Assembly: GCF_029338275.1 (NCBI RefSeq) | Contig: NZ_CP119789.1 | Coordinates: 372,001 to 436,000 of the forward strand | Direction: 5' to 3' | DNA length: 64,000 nucleotides | Source of the DNA: Haloarcula ordinaria | GTDB lineage: Archaea > Halobacteriota > Halobacteria > Halobacteriales > Haloarculaceae | Part shown: piece after piece, positions 8,710 through 19,478 of the stretch | How positions within the stretch are numbered: position 1 is the stretch's first letter | How the letters are laid out: every line of letters starts with the position of its first letter | Translations under genes and position numbers: made by a program | The notes under the pieces: model-generated | Database searches by the model: none | Told to the model about the DNA's origin: nothing | Seen by the model: the letters and a program-made list of their open reading frames with translations, nothing else

Positions 8710-11199
8710 TTACTGACAGGCGTCGCAGGTGGGGTCTTCCACGGTACAGAGGTCCTGATCGTCGGTCGACCGTCCGCCGTCCGACGCCATCTCTGCGTCC
8801 GTGGCCCCGTCGCGATGCTGGGTCTTCCCGTACTCGGACATGTCCAGCGTGGATTTCTCTATCTGTGACGCGCCGAGCGTCCGCAGGTAGTAGGTGGTCT
8901 TCAGGCCGAGGTCCCACGCCGTCTTGTACACGTCGTCCAGCAGCGAGCCGTCGGTCGACGGGAAGAACACGTTGTGCGAGACAGATTGGTCGATCCACGT
9001 CTGTCGATGGGCAGTGAGCCGGAGCTGGTGGCGCGGGTCGATTTCGAACGCCCCACGATACAGCTCTTTCAGGTCGTCCGGGATGGCCTCGATTTCCTGG
9101 ATGGACCCGTCGTGATACTTGAGTCGGTCCACCAGCTCGTCGTCCCAGCAGTCACGGTCCCGGAGGTCCGCGACGAGCTGGTCGTTGATAACGGTGAAAT
9201 CGCCGGACATGTTCGATTTCACGTAGAGGTTAGAGTACAGCGGTTCGATGGACGGGGTCGTCCCGTTGATGGTCGAGACGGTGGCAGTCGGCGCGATAGC
9301 CATCGTGTTCGAGTTTCGCATCCCGTGTTCCTCGACGTGTTCGCGGACGGCGTACCAGTCGAGTGTCTCGGTCCGGTCGGTCGGAATCTCGCGCCCTCGT
9401 TCTTCCTCCAGCCGATCGACGGTATCCTGTGGCAGCAGTCCACGGTCCCACTTCGACCCGTCGTAGGAGGGGTAAGATCCGCGTTCGGCGGCCAGTTTCG
9501 AGGAGTTGCGAATCGCGTGATAGGAGACGAACTCCTGCCATCGGTTCGCTTTCTCGACGGCTTCCTCCGAGGCCATCGGCACGTCGAGTCGCATCAGCGC
9601 GTCGTGGAACCCCATTGTCCCGAGGCCGACCGGTCGATGTCGCATATTCGAGTGCTCGGCTTCGTCGGTCGGGTAGAAACACAGGTCGACGACGTTGTCC
9701 AGCATCCGCATCGCCGTCTCGATGGTCTCGGCGAGGTGCTCCCGGTCGAGCCTCGCGGTCGAATCCGACCGCTCGGTCTCCGCGGCACTGCGTTCCGTGC
9801 CGTCTCCGTCGGTGACGTGTGTCGCGAAGTTCACGCTCCCGAGGTTACAGACGGCGTGTTCCTCGGCGCTCGTGTTGAGCGTGATCTCCGTACAGAGATT
9901 CGAGGAGTGGACCGTCCCGACGTGGTCCTGTGGCGACCGGACGTTGCAGGGGTCCTTGAACGTCAGCCACGGATGCCCGGTCTCGAACAGTCGGGTGAGC
10001 ATCTGCCGCCAGAGTTCCTCGGCCTCGACGCGTTCGTACTGTCGCAGTTCGCCCGCTTCGGCCTGGCGTTCGTACTCGCGGTACTGGTCCTCGAACTCGC
10101 TACCGGAGCGGTCGTGCAGGTCGGACACCTCGTCGGGGCTGAACAGCGTCCAGTGGTCGCCGTTCTCGACGCGCTTCATGAACAGGTCCGGAATCCACGC
10201 GGCCGTGTTCATGTCCGGCGTCCGTCGACGCTCGTCGCCGGTGTTGCGCTTCAGGTCGATGAACGCCGGGAAGTCGAGATGCCAGCAGGCCAGGTACGCA
10301 CAGGCCGCGCCCCGCCGTTTCCCCGAGCGGTTTATCGCAGCGGTCACGTCGTTGCTGATTCGCAGGAACGGCACCACGCCGGTCGACTCCACGCCCGTGC
10401 TCTCGATGAGTGCGCCCGCAGAGCGGAGGTTCGTCCAGTCGTTGCCGAGGCCGCCGCTCCACTTCGAGAGCTGTGCGTGGTGTTTGTACGCGTCGAAGAT
10501 GTCTTCGAGGTCGTCCTCGACGGTCGTCAGGTAACACGACGAGAGCTGTGGGTGTGTCGACCCGCTGTGGAACAGCGTCGGTGACGACGGCGTGAACTCG
10601 AGTTTCGAGAGCACGTCGTAGAACTCCTTGGCCCGGGCCTGTGGGTCGTCTTCCTCGATTGCGAGGCCCATCGCGACGCGCATCCAGAAGGCCTGCGGGA
10701 GTTCGAGGTGCTCCCCGTTCTCTTCGGTCTTGAGGAAGTACCGCTGGTAGAGCGTCTCCATCGCCATGTACTCGAACTGCTCGTCTCGCTCGAGTTCGAG
10801 GTACGCCGCCAGCTCGTCGAGGTCGAACCGGTCGAGCAATCGTTCGTCGAGCAGGTCGATGTCGACGGCGCGTTCCAGGTTCTCGACGAACGCGTCCCGA
10901 TAGGCGCGGTCGAGTTCGAACCCAGTCAGGTCCGCGTCGAGTATCTCGCGATAGTACCGCTGCCGGAAGACCGCCGCTGCGATGCGTTTGAACGTCGGGT
11001 CACGTTCGATGCGGGCGGTGAGGGCCTGGAGAATCGCCTGGTAGACCTCGTCTGCGGAGGCTCCGTCGTAGCAGTTCCGTTCGACCTCTTCGACGAGGTC
11101 GTCGTAGTCCGCCGCGGAGAGTGTCGTTTCGTGGTCGGTGCGTGCTCGGTCGAGAACTGACCGAACGTCTGGCGTCGATGTAGACTGTTGCTGGCTCAT
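8710..11199 (-). CDS. nrdA: Ribonucleoside-diphosphate reductase large subunit
   Basis: An 829-residue R1 subunit that reduces ribonucleotides. The core shows SSPTLFHSGS, LSSCYLTTVEDD (redox cysteine), GGLGNDWTNLR, the SNLCTEITLNTS loop with the thiyl-radical cysteine, AVCNLGSVNF (redox partner), and the late MAIAPTATVSTINGTTPSIEP motif. The C-terminal tail ends CDACQ, the CxxC that is recharged by thioredoxin or glutaredoxin. The N-terminal 100 residues do not show a clear ATP-cone consensus, so dATP feedback is uncertain. No intein interrupts it. nrdB follows after 19 nt. The 457-nt upstream gap carries a direct repeat. Confidence 0.93.
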   Translation of the reverse strand: MSQQQSTSTPDVRSVLDRARTDHETTLSAADYDDLVEEVERNCYDGASADEVYQAILQALTARIERDPTFKRIAAAVFRQRYYREILDADLTGFELDRAYRDAFVENLERAVDIDLLDERLLDRFDLDELAAYLELERDEQFEYMAMETLYQRYFLKTEENGEHLELPQAFWMRVAMGLAIEEDDPQARAKEFYDVLSKLEFTPSSPTLFHSGSTHPQLSSCYLTTVEDDLEDIFDAYKHHAQLSKWSGGLGNDWTNLRSAGALIESTGVESTGVVPFLRISNDVTAAINRSGKRRGAACAYLACWHLDFPAFIDLKRNTGDERRRTPDMNTAAWIPDLFMKRVENGDHWTLFSPDEVSDLHDRSGSEFEDQYREYERQAEAGELRQYERVEAEELWRQMLTRLFETGHPWLTFKDPCNVRSPQDHVGTVHSSNLCTEITLNTSAEEHAVCNLGSVNFATHVTDGDGTERSAAETERSDSTARLDREHLAETIETAMRMLDNVVDLCFYPTDEAEHSNMRHRPVGLGTMGFHDALMRLDVPMASEEAVEKANRWQEFVSYHAIRNSSKLAAERGSYPSYDGSKWDRGLLPQDTVDRLEEERGREIPTDRTETLDWYAVREHVEEHGMRNSNTMAIAPTATVSTINGTTPSIEPLYSNLYVKSNMSGDFTVINDQLVADLRDRDCWDDELVDRLKYHDGSIQEIEAIPDDLKELYRGAFEIDPRHQLRLTAHRQTWIDQSVSHNVFFPSTDGSLLDDVYKTAWDLGLKTTYYLRTLGASQIEKSTLDMSEYGKTQHRDGATDAEMASDGGRSTDDQDLCTVEDPTCDACQ

Positions 11200-11498
11200 G
11201 AGTTACGAGAGTGCGGCCGTCGAGAATCAGCACCGGACTCGTCGAATCCGGCATCAAGAGCAGCGCCAGTTGGACATATCTCAGAACCGACTTGCACGCG
11301 CCAGCTGTGTCGCGGTGCGCCCTCGCGAATCGCTGGGCGCGTTCCCACGTCGCGGGGGTATCTCCGGTCGGTCCCGTCGTCGCTCCAGTTCGTAGTTGTC
11401 ACTATTGGCACTCCTCACTTCTCCTCACCCGTATCGGTGGGTGGTGATTCTCGCGCTGCAATACCTGGTGTCGGAGTCCACCGTGTTAAAATCTACTA

Positions 11499-11543
11499 TT
11501 GTATTTTAGATAGTGCAAATTTAGTTGTATTGTAGGTGGTGCA
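11499..11543. promoter_or_regulatory. 19-nt direct repeat between nrdA and the divergent gene
   Basis: Two copies of an AT-rich 19-mer, TTGTATTTTAGATAGTGCA (11499-11517) and TTGTATTGTAGGTGGTGCA (11525-11543), agree at 16 of 19 positions. They are spaced 26 nt start to start. The first also contains ACTAT and ATAGT as a short inverted repeat. They sit in the 457-nt gap between divergently transcribed nrdA and the 11657 gene, about 300 nt from nrdA and about 115-155 nt from the other gene. The rest of the gap (11200-11656) shows no supported gene. A regulator operator is the simplest reading, and which gene it controls is undecided. Confidence 0.45.
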
Positions 11544-11656
11544 GACGCAGTAGACGGCCCTTCGCAGAGACCCGATGGCCGCACTTCTCGGAGCGAGGAT
11601 AGCCAGTTGCGGCCCGTTTCAACAGAGCCAAACCGCCGGCCCCACAACACAGCGCA

Positions 11657-11932
11657 ATGAGCGAGTCTGAGGACACGGTCCAGTGCTGGCTGGTCGAGCG
11701 GTCGAGTTACGGCGACGAACGCGTGGTGACGCTGGTCTACGCGACGCCCGACGGCGACCGGCAGCTGACCAAACAGCTCTCGACGAACCTCCTGATGCGG
11801 AAGACCGTCACGGCCGCTACCGACGTGGAACCGGCGCGACTCGAACCCGTGGGGGACGCCGAGACGCGCGAGCGGTACGCGGCCGAGGCGACGCGGATGG
11901 CCGAGCAACACGACCCCGAGGAGGAAGTCTGA
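11657..11932 (+). CDS. Small conserved haloarchaeal protein
   Basis: A 91-residue acidic protein (MSESEDTVQCWLVERSSYG) with two predicted beta hairpins (CWLVERSSYG, ERVVTLVYATPDG), a basic helix (TKQLSTNLLMRKTVTAATDV) and an acidic helical tail. No family is recognised. The DNA upstream has no clear SD sequence. It precedes the ABC transporter genes in the same direction, but the ABC genes have their own TATA box, so co-transcription is not required. Confidence 0.65.
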   Translation: MSESEDTVQCWLVERSSYGDERVVTLVYATPDGDRQLTKQLSTNLLMRKTVTAATDVEPARLEPVGDAETRERYAAEATRMAEQHDPEEEV

Positions 11933-11995
11933 GCCGCCGCCGCCCGCCAACTCCGAGACGAAAGACTATATCCGATGCCGTCACAACGCGGCCGT

Positions 11996-12910
11996 ATGGC
12001 CGCTATCGAACTAGACGGCGTCACGAAGCGATTCGGCGACGTCACCGCCCTCGAAGAGGTCGACCTGACCGTCGAGGAGGGGGAGGTGTTCGGGTTCCTG
12101 GGGCCCAACGGGGCCGGGAAGTCGACCACCATCAACATCCTCCTCGACTTCGTCCGGCCCACCGAGGGGTCGGCGTCCGTCCTCGGCGTTGACACGCGCG
12201 CGGAGTCGAAAGCCATCCGGGACCGCACGGGCGTCCTCCCGGAGGGGTACGACGTCTACGAGCGGCTCACCGGCCGTGAACACCTGCAGTTCGTCATCGA
12301 GGCGAAAGACGCCGACGACGACCCGATGGCACTGCTCGACCGGGTCGGCTTAGACGCCGAGGACGCCGCCCGGAACGCCGGCGGCTACTCGAAGGGGATG
12401 ACCCAGCGACTCGTCCTCGCGATGGCGCTGGTCGACGAGCCGGACCTGCTCATCTTGGACGAGCCCTCCTCCGGCCTGGACCCCAACGGCGCCCGGATGA
12501 TGCGCGAGCTCGTCCGCGAGGAGAGCGAGCGGGGCGCGACCGTCTTCTTCTCCTCGCACATCCTCGGCCAGGTCGAGGCCGTCTGTGACACCGTCGGCAT
12601 CCTCCAGGACGGGCGGCTCATCGCCAAGGACTCCGTCGACGAGTTGCGCGACCGGACCGAAGGCGGGACGACGCTCCACGTCACGCTCGCCGACGGCGAG
12701 GTGGACGCTGCAGTCGAGGCCGTCACGGGACTCGACGTGGTCTCGTCGGTGTCGGCCGACGGCGGCACCCTCGCCATCAACTGCGAGAGCGACGCGAAGA
12801 TGACCATCCTCAACGCCATCGAGGAAGCAGGGAGCGAGGTGGCGGACTTCGAGACGACCGAGGCCTCGCTCGAGGACCTCTTTGCCACCTACACGGGAGG
12901 CGAGCGATGA
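11996..12910 (+). CDS. ABC transporter ATP-binding protein (ABC-2 type exporter)
   Basis: A 304-residue cytosolic ATPase. Walker A is GPNGAGKSTT near residue 36 and the signature is YSKGMTQRLVLAMAL, a variant of LSGGQ. Walker B LLILDEPSSGLDPNG and the switch His in FFSSHILGQVE follow. A C-terminal regulatory domain (after about residue 215) is typical of the NosF/CcmA/DrrA group. I chose the ATG of MAAIELDG because a TATA-like GACTATAT lies about 27 nt upstream, leaving no room for the earlier in-frame ATG at 11975. Its last 4 nt overlap the permease start. The exported substrate is unknown. Confidence 0.85.
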   Translation: MAAIELDGVTKRFGDVTALEEVDLTVEEGEVFGFLGPNGAGKSTTINILLDFVRPTEGSASVLGVDTRAESKAIRDRTGVLPEGYDVYERLTGREHLQFVIEAKDADDDPMALLDRVGLDAEDAARNAGGYSKGMTQRLVLAMALVDEPDLLILDEPSSGLDPNGARMMRELVREESERGATVFFSSHILGQVEAVCDTVGILQDGRLIAKDSVDELRDRTEGGTTLHVTLADGEVDAAVEAVTGLDVVSSVSADGGTLAINCESDAKMTILNAIEEAGSEVADFETTEASLEDLFATYTGGER

Positions 12911-13944
12911 GCGGAAGCGACGACCGCAACATGCGCTCGGACATGGGCGGTGTCGACGCGGCGCTGCGCGACCAGTTCGACTGGTACCCGGTCGCGAAAA
13001 AGGAGTTCAAGGACGCTATCCGCTCGCGGGGCTTCCTCGTGCTCTCGGTGCTCTTCACCGTCTTCTTCATGCTGCCGCCGGCGAGCGTCGTCTTCGGCTT
13101 CTTCGACTTCGGGCCGTCGGGCCAGGACATCGGGATGCAGTTCCTCATCTCCTCGGTGTACCTGAACATGGTGACGCTGCTGGTCCCCGTCGTCGCGCTG
13201 TTCGTGGGCTACGCCGCCATCACGAAAGAGCGGACCAGCGGGTCGCTGAAGCTCCTGCTGTCGCTGCCGTTCTCGCGGCGCGACGTGCTGGTCGGGAAGG
13301 TCGTCGGCCGCTGTGTCGTCGCCGGCGTCACCCTCGCGTTCGCCCTGGCGCTGACGGCGTTGTTCTTCGTCGCTTCGGAACTGACGTTCAAGGGCGACCT
13401 CTTCGGGCTGTTCGTCCTCTACACGCTGGCGTTTACCGTCGTGTTCGTCGCCATCGTCGTCAGCATCTCCGGGGCCTTCTCGACGAGTTTCCGGTCGGCC
13501 ATCGCGAGCTTCTTCGTCTACTTCTACTTCACCTTCGGGTGGAACTCGCTGGCCAACAGCATCGGCGACCTCCTCTCGCAGTATCTCGGCGTCTCCGGGA
13601 CGCTGCGCTGGAACGTCGTCCTGTTCGTCAAGCTCATCAACCCCAATCAGGCGTACAAGACGCTGACGAACTCGATGCTGACCGAGGGGTCGAACGCGAT
13701 GCGTTCCTCGCGGTACCGGATGTTCAGCCAGAACAGCACCCAGATGCAGGAGATCTGTACCGGCGTCCTCAACGGGAACGCGACGGTCCAGCGCGGCCTC
13801 TTCGGCAACACGACCGTCTGTGGCGACACCGTCCGGTCGATTCCGTTCTACTTCTCGGACCCGGCCGTCTTCGTCTACATGGTCGCCTGGATCGGCGTCG
13901 CGGCCGCCCTCGCCTACTACACGTTCAACGTCGTGGACCTCTGA
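12907..13944 (+). CDS. ABC-2 type permease
   Basis: A 345-residue membrane protein with about six hydrophobic segments: FLVLSVLFTVFFML, VYLNMVTLLVPVVALFVGYA, CVVAGVTLAFALALTALFF, FVLYTLAFTVVFVAIVVSI, SAIASFFVYFYFTF and a last one near the C-terminus. The motif YAAITKERTSGSLKLLLSLPFSRRDVLVGK after the second segment is the ABC-2 coupling region seen in NosY-like permeases. A large extracellular loop with several NxS/T sequons lies at about residues 245-310. Start overlaps the ATPase stop (ATGA), so the two form one exporter. Confidence 0.85.
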   Translation: MSGSDDRNMRSDMGGVDAALRDQFDWYPVAKKEFKDAIRSRGFLVLSVLFTVFFMLPPASVVFGFFDFGPSGQDIGMQFLISSVYLNMVTLLVPVVALFVGYAAITKERTSGSLKLLLSLPFSRRDVLVGKVVGRCVVAGVTLAFALALTALFFVASELTFKGDLFGLFVLYTLAFTVVFVAIVVSISGAFSTSFRSAIASFFVYFYFTFGWNSLANSIGDLLSQYLGVSGTLRWNVVLFVKLINPNQAYKTLTNSMLTEGSNAMRSSRYRMFSQNSTQMQEICTGVLNGNATVQRGLFGNTTVCGDTVRSIPFYFSDPAVFVYMVAWIGVAAALAYYTFNVVDL

Positions 13945-13955
13945 GGTGAGCGGGG

Positions 13956-16082
<2,127 letters not shown>

Positions 16083-16109
16083 CTACGTCACGCGGAGGAG
16101 ACTGCGGGA

Positions 16110-16421
16110 CTACGGCTCGTCGCTCCCCTGAGCGTAGACCACGACCTCGCCGGCCCCTGTGACGGAGACCGTGAGGTCCTCGTACGGGAAGAGGACCGCA
16201 CACCCACCCGATTGCTTGGGACTTCGAACCAGCGAATCCAGCGCGTCGGAGTTGAGCAGGTCGTACAACGGCCCGATGTCGGACGGGTCACAGCCCCTGA
16301 CGTCGGCCAGGACTTCGGCGATACCCGTACTCGGGTCTACCGTCGACCAGTCGAACTCCTGTCTCGCGATCTCGACAGAATCCGACGTGTGGATGTCAGC
16401 CATGGTCTCAATTGCGCTCAT
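16110..16421 (-). CDS. Stand-alone HalOD1 output-domain protein
   Basis: A 103-residue protein. From about residue 20 it follows the HalOD1 pattern: WSTVDPSTGIAEVLADVRG, then LYDLLNSDALDSLV, then CAVLFPYEDLTVSVTGAGEVVVY. HalOD1 is a haloarchaea-specific domain usually attached to response regulators or bacterio-opsin activators, and here it stands alone. The start MSAIETM was chosen because GGTGACGACAAG lies just upstream as a ribosome-binding site. An ATG 21 nt further in is an alternative. The 106-nt upstream gap is AT-rich and probably holds the promoter. Confidence 0.75.
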   Translation of the reverse strand: MSAIETMADIHTSDSVEIARQEFDWSTVDPSTGIAEVLADVRGCDPSDIGPLYDLLNSDALDSLVRSPKQSGGCAVLFPYEDLTVSVTGAGEVVVYAQGSDEP

Positions 16422-16527
16422 CTTGTCGTCACCTACGTACCATTTGTATCTGGATATACATATACTCACCTCAACATTATCAGTGAGAGAAATAGCCCCG
16501 GAACGGAAGCGACAGACGCTCTCCGGC

Positions 16528-17646
16528 CTACAGGCCGGCGACGTCCTCGATGGCGTCGGTGAGTTCTGTGATGCTCTCGACGGTGTGTTCACCCATGTGA
16601 CCGATTCGGAACGACTCCTCGCTCAGGTCGCCGTAGCCACTGGAGAAGACCATGTCGTACTGTTCCGAAACGCCCTCGACGGTTGCGGCCACGTCGATGT
16701 CCTGCGTGTTCTCGACGCAGGTCACCGTCTGGGACTCGTAGCCGTCCTCGGGGAAGAGCCCGAAGTGCTCGCGGGCCCACTCGCGGGTGTATTCGGCCAT
16801 CTCGCGGTGGCGCTGGTCGCGGGCGTCGTGGCCCTCCTCGAGCATGTGTTTCATCTGCTTGCGGTAGGCCAGCATGATGGGGATGGCGGGCGTCGAGTGG
16901 GTCTGGCCCTTCCGGTCGTAGTAGTCCAGACAGCGCTGGAAGCCACCGTACCACGATGCGGACTCCTTCTCCAGTTCGCGCTCGTATGCGGCGTCGCTGA
17001 CGGTACAGACGGCGAGGCCGGGGGGCATCGCGAAGGCCTTCTGCGTCGAGGTGAAGATGCAGTCGATGTTGTGTGCCTCGATGTCGACGAAGTCCCCGCC
17101 GAGACAGGAGATGGCGTCGACGACGAAGTAGGTGTCCGGATAGTCACCGAGCAGGTCGCCGATCTCCTCGACGGGGTTGCGGACGCCGGTCGACGTCTCG
17201 TTCATCACCACGCCGACGGCGTCGTAGTCCGTCTCGCCGTCTTCGAGCGCGTCGCGGATGTCCGCGGGCTTGACGGCCTGCCCCCAGTCGTACTCGATGC
17301 GGTCGACGGTTTTGCCCAGGCGCTCGGCGACGTTGGCCTGGCGCTCGCTGAAGCTGCCGGAGGTCGCACAGAGCATGTTGTCGTCGACGAGATTGAGCGT
17401 CGTGGCCTCCCAGAACTCCGTCCCCGAGGCAGTGAGAACGATGGTCTCGTTGTCGGTGCCGAGGAACTCTTTGGTGTCCTCGACGATGGTCGTATAGAGG
17501 TCGGTCATCCGGTCCATCCGGTGGCCGAACATCGGCTGGGCCATCGCCTCGATGACGTCGTCGCGGACTTCGGTGGGACCGGGAAGGTACAGCGTCTTCT
17601 CGGGATAGTCGTCGGTATATTCGCGTTTTTCGGTCACGGGTGACAC
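16528..17646 (-). CDS. Class V aminotransferase (alanine-glyoxylate / serine-pyruvate type)
   Basis: A 372-residue PLP enzyme. The start region KTLYLPGPTEV is typical of alanine-glyoxylate/serine-pyruvate aminotransferases. GTEFWEATTLNL packs on the cofactor, VVDAISCLGGDFVDI supplies the PLP-binding aspartate, and K203 in TSTQKAFAMPPG is the Schiff-base lysine. Length matches the family. Substrate cannot be fixed from sequence. Glycine/serine/alanine interconversion is likely, while phosphonate or purine-catabolic relatives lack matching neighbours here. It is transcribed alone. Confidence 0.88.
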   Translation of the reverse strand: MSPVTEKREYTDDYPEKTLYLPGPTEVRDDVIEAMAQPMFGHRMDRMTDLYTTIVEDTKEFLGTDNETIVLTASGTEFWEATTLNLVDDNMLCATSGSFSERQANVAERLGKTVDRIEYDWGQAVKPADIRDALEDGETDYDAVGVVMNETSTGVRNPVEEIGDLLGDYPDTYFVVDAISCLGGDFVDIEAHNIDCIFTSTQKAFAMPPGLAVCTVSDAAYERELEKESASWYGGFQRCLDYYDRKGQTHSTPAIPIMLAYRKQMKHMLEEGHDARDQRHREMAEYTREWAREHFGLFPEDGYESQTVTCVENTQDIDVAATVEGVSEQYDMVFSSGYGDLSEESFRIGHMGEHTVESITELTDAIEDVAGL

Positions 17647-17702
17647 CTTGGTACCTCCCCCCTCGTAGTGCGGTGGTATGGTAGTTTTGATACCGGCGTG
17701 GC

Positions 17703-18194
17703 TCAGGCCTCGAGTCGCTCGCGGACGCGGCGGGCGACAAAGAGCGCGAGCGCGGCGTACACCACCGGCCCGACGAGGACGCCGATACCGACGGCACGAC
17801 CCGAAAACGCGGCGAACAGCCAGAGGAGGAAGGGGACGAGCGCGAGCAGCTGGGCGCCGCGGTCCACGGCGTCGGCGACCGTCTCGCGCTGGGCGGTCAG
17901 GTAGCCGACGCCGACGACGGCGACCAGATAGAGGAGCGTCGTCCCGGGCGGTGAGACGATTGGGAGCGTGAACAGGGCGATGGCACCGACCACGATACCG
18001 ACGGCCCGCTGGCCGTACTCGCTGTCACCGACGAGGACCATGAGGTCGTCCGAGTCGCTCCGTTCGAGGACCGCCGCCAGGTCGTTCCCGTTCGCGTCGA
18101 CCGGCTCCGCGAAGTCGGCGCCACAGTGCATACACCAGGAGGCCGTCGCGCTCACTTTCTCGTTGCAGTGGGGACAGCGGGGGTCGGAACGCAT
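17703..18194 (-). CDS. Zinc-ribbon membrane protein
   Basis: A 163-residue protein with an N-terminal zinc ribbon (CPHCNEKVSATASWCMHCG, residues 7-25). An acidic linker follows. Four hydrophobic helices come next, from GIVVGAIALFTLPIV, TLLYLVAVVGVGYLTA, LLALVPFLLWLFAAFSG and GVLVGPVVYAALALFVA. The architecture, with a cytosolic CxxC ribbon ahead of a small membrane domain, is common in haloarchaea, but the function is not known. Last gene before the 18.2-18.8 kb non-coding stretch. Confidence 0.75.
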   Translation of the reverse strand: MRSDPRCPHCNEKVSATASWCMHCGADFAEPVDANGNDLAAVLERSDSDDLMVLVGDSEYGQRAVGIVVGAIALFTLPIVSPPGTTLLYLVAVVGVGYLTAQRETVADAVDRGAQLLALVPFLLWLFAAFSGRAVGIGVLVGPVVYAALALFVARRVRERLEA

Positions 18195-18351
18195 TGTATC
18201 TTCTGTCGCCCGTCGTGAAGTTAGCCGTTTGGGTCCCTGAGTAGGATATATCGTGGGGTAGCGACTATCGAACGCGCTCTCGGGTTCGACCCGTCTCGGT
18301 TACAGACCTTGCTCGAAGGGTAGTGTGTAGTTTCGAAAATAGGAGTGCAGA

Positions 18352-18743
18352 CAGCCAGAAAGCCCCCGCGTTCTCAGCTTTGGTTCGCGGGCAAGGGGCC
18401 CGCTCACCAGGACGTGGGACCGGAGGTCCCACGCCACCCGCGGCTCGCTGTGCGCTTCCTTCGCTCACGGTGTTCGCTCAGTCCAGTGCTTGCGTCGTCC
18501 TCAGAAATCGGGGGTTTCTGGTGGGCTGCGCAAGAGCGCTGCTCTTGCGAACGCCGGGGTTCGCTGAGAACGCGGCCCCTTTCAGTCCCGCCCAGGCTGG
18601 CTGACCACCCGGTTTCGGGTGGGACTGAAAGGGGCGACCCGCTGGACGACGGCGGACGACGCAAGCACCGCAGGAGTGAGCGGAGCGAACGACGAGGAGC
18701 GCAGCGAGTCCCCCGAGTCCAGCGGGTCGGGGCTTTCTGGCTG
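18352..18743. repeat. Palindromic repeat element with 15-nt terminal inverted repeats
   Basis: The 630-nt gap 18195-18824 has no supported gene. It is dominated by a 392-nt element bounded by CAGCCAGAAAGCCCC (18352-18366) and its exact reverse complement (18729-18743). Short imperfect matches extend outward. A second inverted repeat is nested inside (18575-18635). Internal sequence is GC-rich with short alternating AGCG/CGCT palindromes. No transposase is encoded. It could be a miniature transposon-like element, a haloarchaeal intergenic repeat family or an RNA-forming structure. A shorter relative is at 52646-52766. Confidence 0.6.
18575..18635. repeat. Nested inverted repeat capable of a long hairpin
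   Basis: The arm GCCCCTTTCAGTCCCGCCC (18575-18593) is matched at 18 of 19 positions by the reverse complement of 18617-18635. The 23-nt centre ends in its own small hairpin, CCACCC-GGTTTC-GGGTGG (18605-18622), which overlaps the right arm, so two alternative folds are possible. It lies inside the 392-nt palindromic element. Confidence 0.6.
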
Positions 18744-18824
18744 TTCACTACCGAGGTTTCTTAACTAAACACTACGGCTCGAAGAGGGCGCACATTCAAA
18801 TCGGAGTACGAACAACGGAGAGAT

Positions 18825-19445
18825 ATGGACTGGGTCGAACGGGCCGGGGACCTCCTGTACGACGGGGAGGCCATCGAGACAGAGGTCCGGGTCGGGTCGG
18901 GGGGCGTCGTGGTGACCAGCCACCGCCTGCTCGCGTTCACGCCCGACCGGGAGGGGCCGAACTACCGGACGGTCGACCGACCGAACGTGGAGGGCGTCGA
19001 TGTGAGAACCAGCGGGGAGGGGGAGTTCCTCGAACAGGGTATCAAGGCGCTGGTGGTCGGCGTAGTACTGGTCGGGGCCGGGCAGGTCGTCAGTCTCGAC
19101 AGCATGGTCGAGGGAATCTCGCTTGGCTCGGGCGAGGCGGCCGGCGCCGTCGGTCTGGGACAGATGATGGGGCTGCTCGGCGGGCTGCTCACGCTGCTCG
19201 CCCAGCTCGACGACCTCATGCAGCTGTTCGGCGGGCTGGCGCTGGCGCTGTCCGTCGTCGTCCTCGGCGTCTACGCGTGGAGTCGGGAGCGCGTCCTCGT
19301 GGTCGGCGTGGCCGGCGGCGAGGACATCGTACTGTCCGCCCCCGACGACGAGGACGTCGTCGACCAGGTCAGAGCAGCCGTCCTCCCCGGCGACGCACCC
19401 GCCGACGCCGCCCGGTCGACACCCGTCGACGACCTGCTCCCGTGA
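18825..19445 (+). CDS. Membrane protein with N-terminal PH-like domain
   Basis: A 206-residue protein. Residues 1-65 (AIETEVRVGSGGVVVTSHRLLAF, then YRTVDRPNVEGVDVRTSGE) show the strand pattern of short prokaryotic PH-like domains that start with 'gvvvTshRll'. Two hydrophobic regions follow: ALVVGVVLVGAGQVV, then a glycine- and leucine-rich stretch GLGQMMGLLGGLLTLLAQL with LFGGLALALSVVVLGVYAW. The C-terminal tail ends in an acidic soluble segment. Function unknown. uvrC begins 33 nt downstream in the same direction. Confidence 0.7.
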   Translation: MDWVERAGDLLYDGEAIETEVRVGSGGVVVTSHRLLAFTPDREGPNYRTVDRPNVEGVDVRTSGEGEFLEQGIKALVVGVVLVGAGQVVSLDSMVEGISLGSGEAAGAVGLGQMMGLLGGLLTLLAQLDDLMQLFGGLALALSVVVLGVYAWSRERVLVVGVAGGEDIVLSAPDDEDVVDQVRAAVLPGDAPADAARSTPVDDLLP

Positions 19446-19478
19446 CGTTCAACTCCGCCGAGCGCCAACCGTGGAGTG

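Noticed and set aside
8710..11199. An intein in NrdA
   Set aside because: Ribonucleotide reductases often carry them, but the catalytic loops here are uninterrupted and the length is normal.
18300..18760. CRISPR array
   Set aside because: The repeats are inverted, unequal in spacing and not tandem; no array exists elsewhere in the window.
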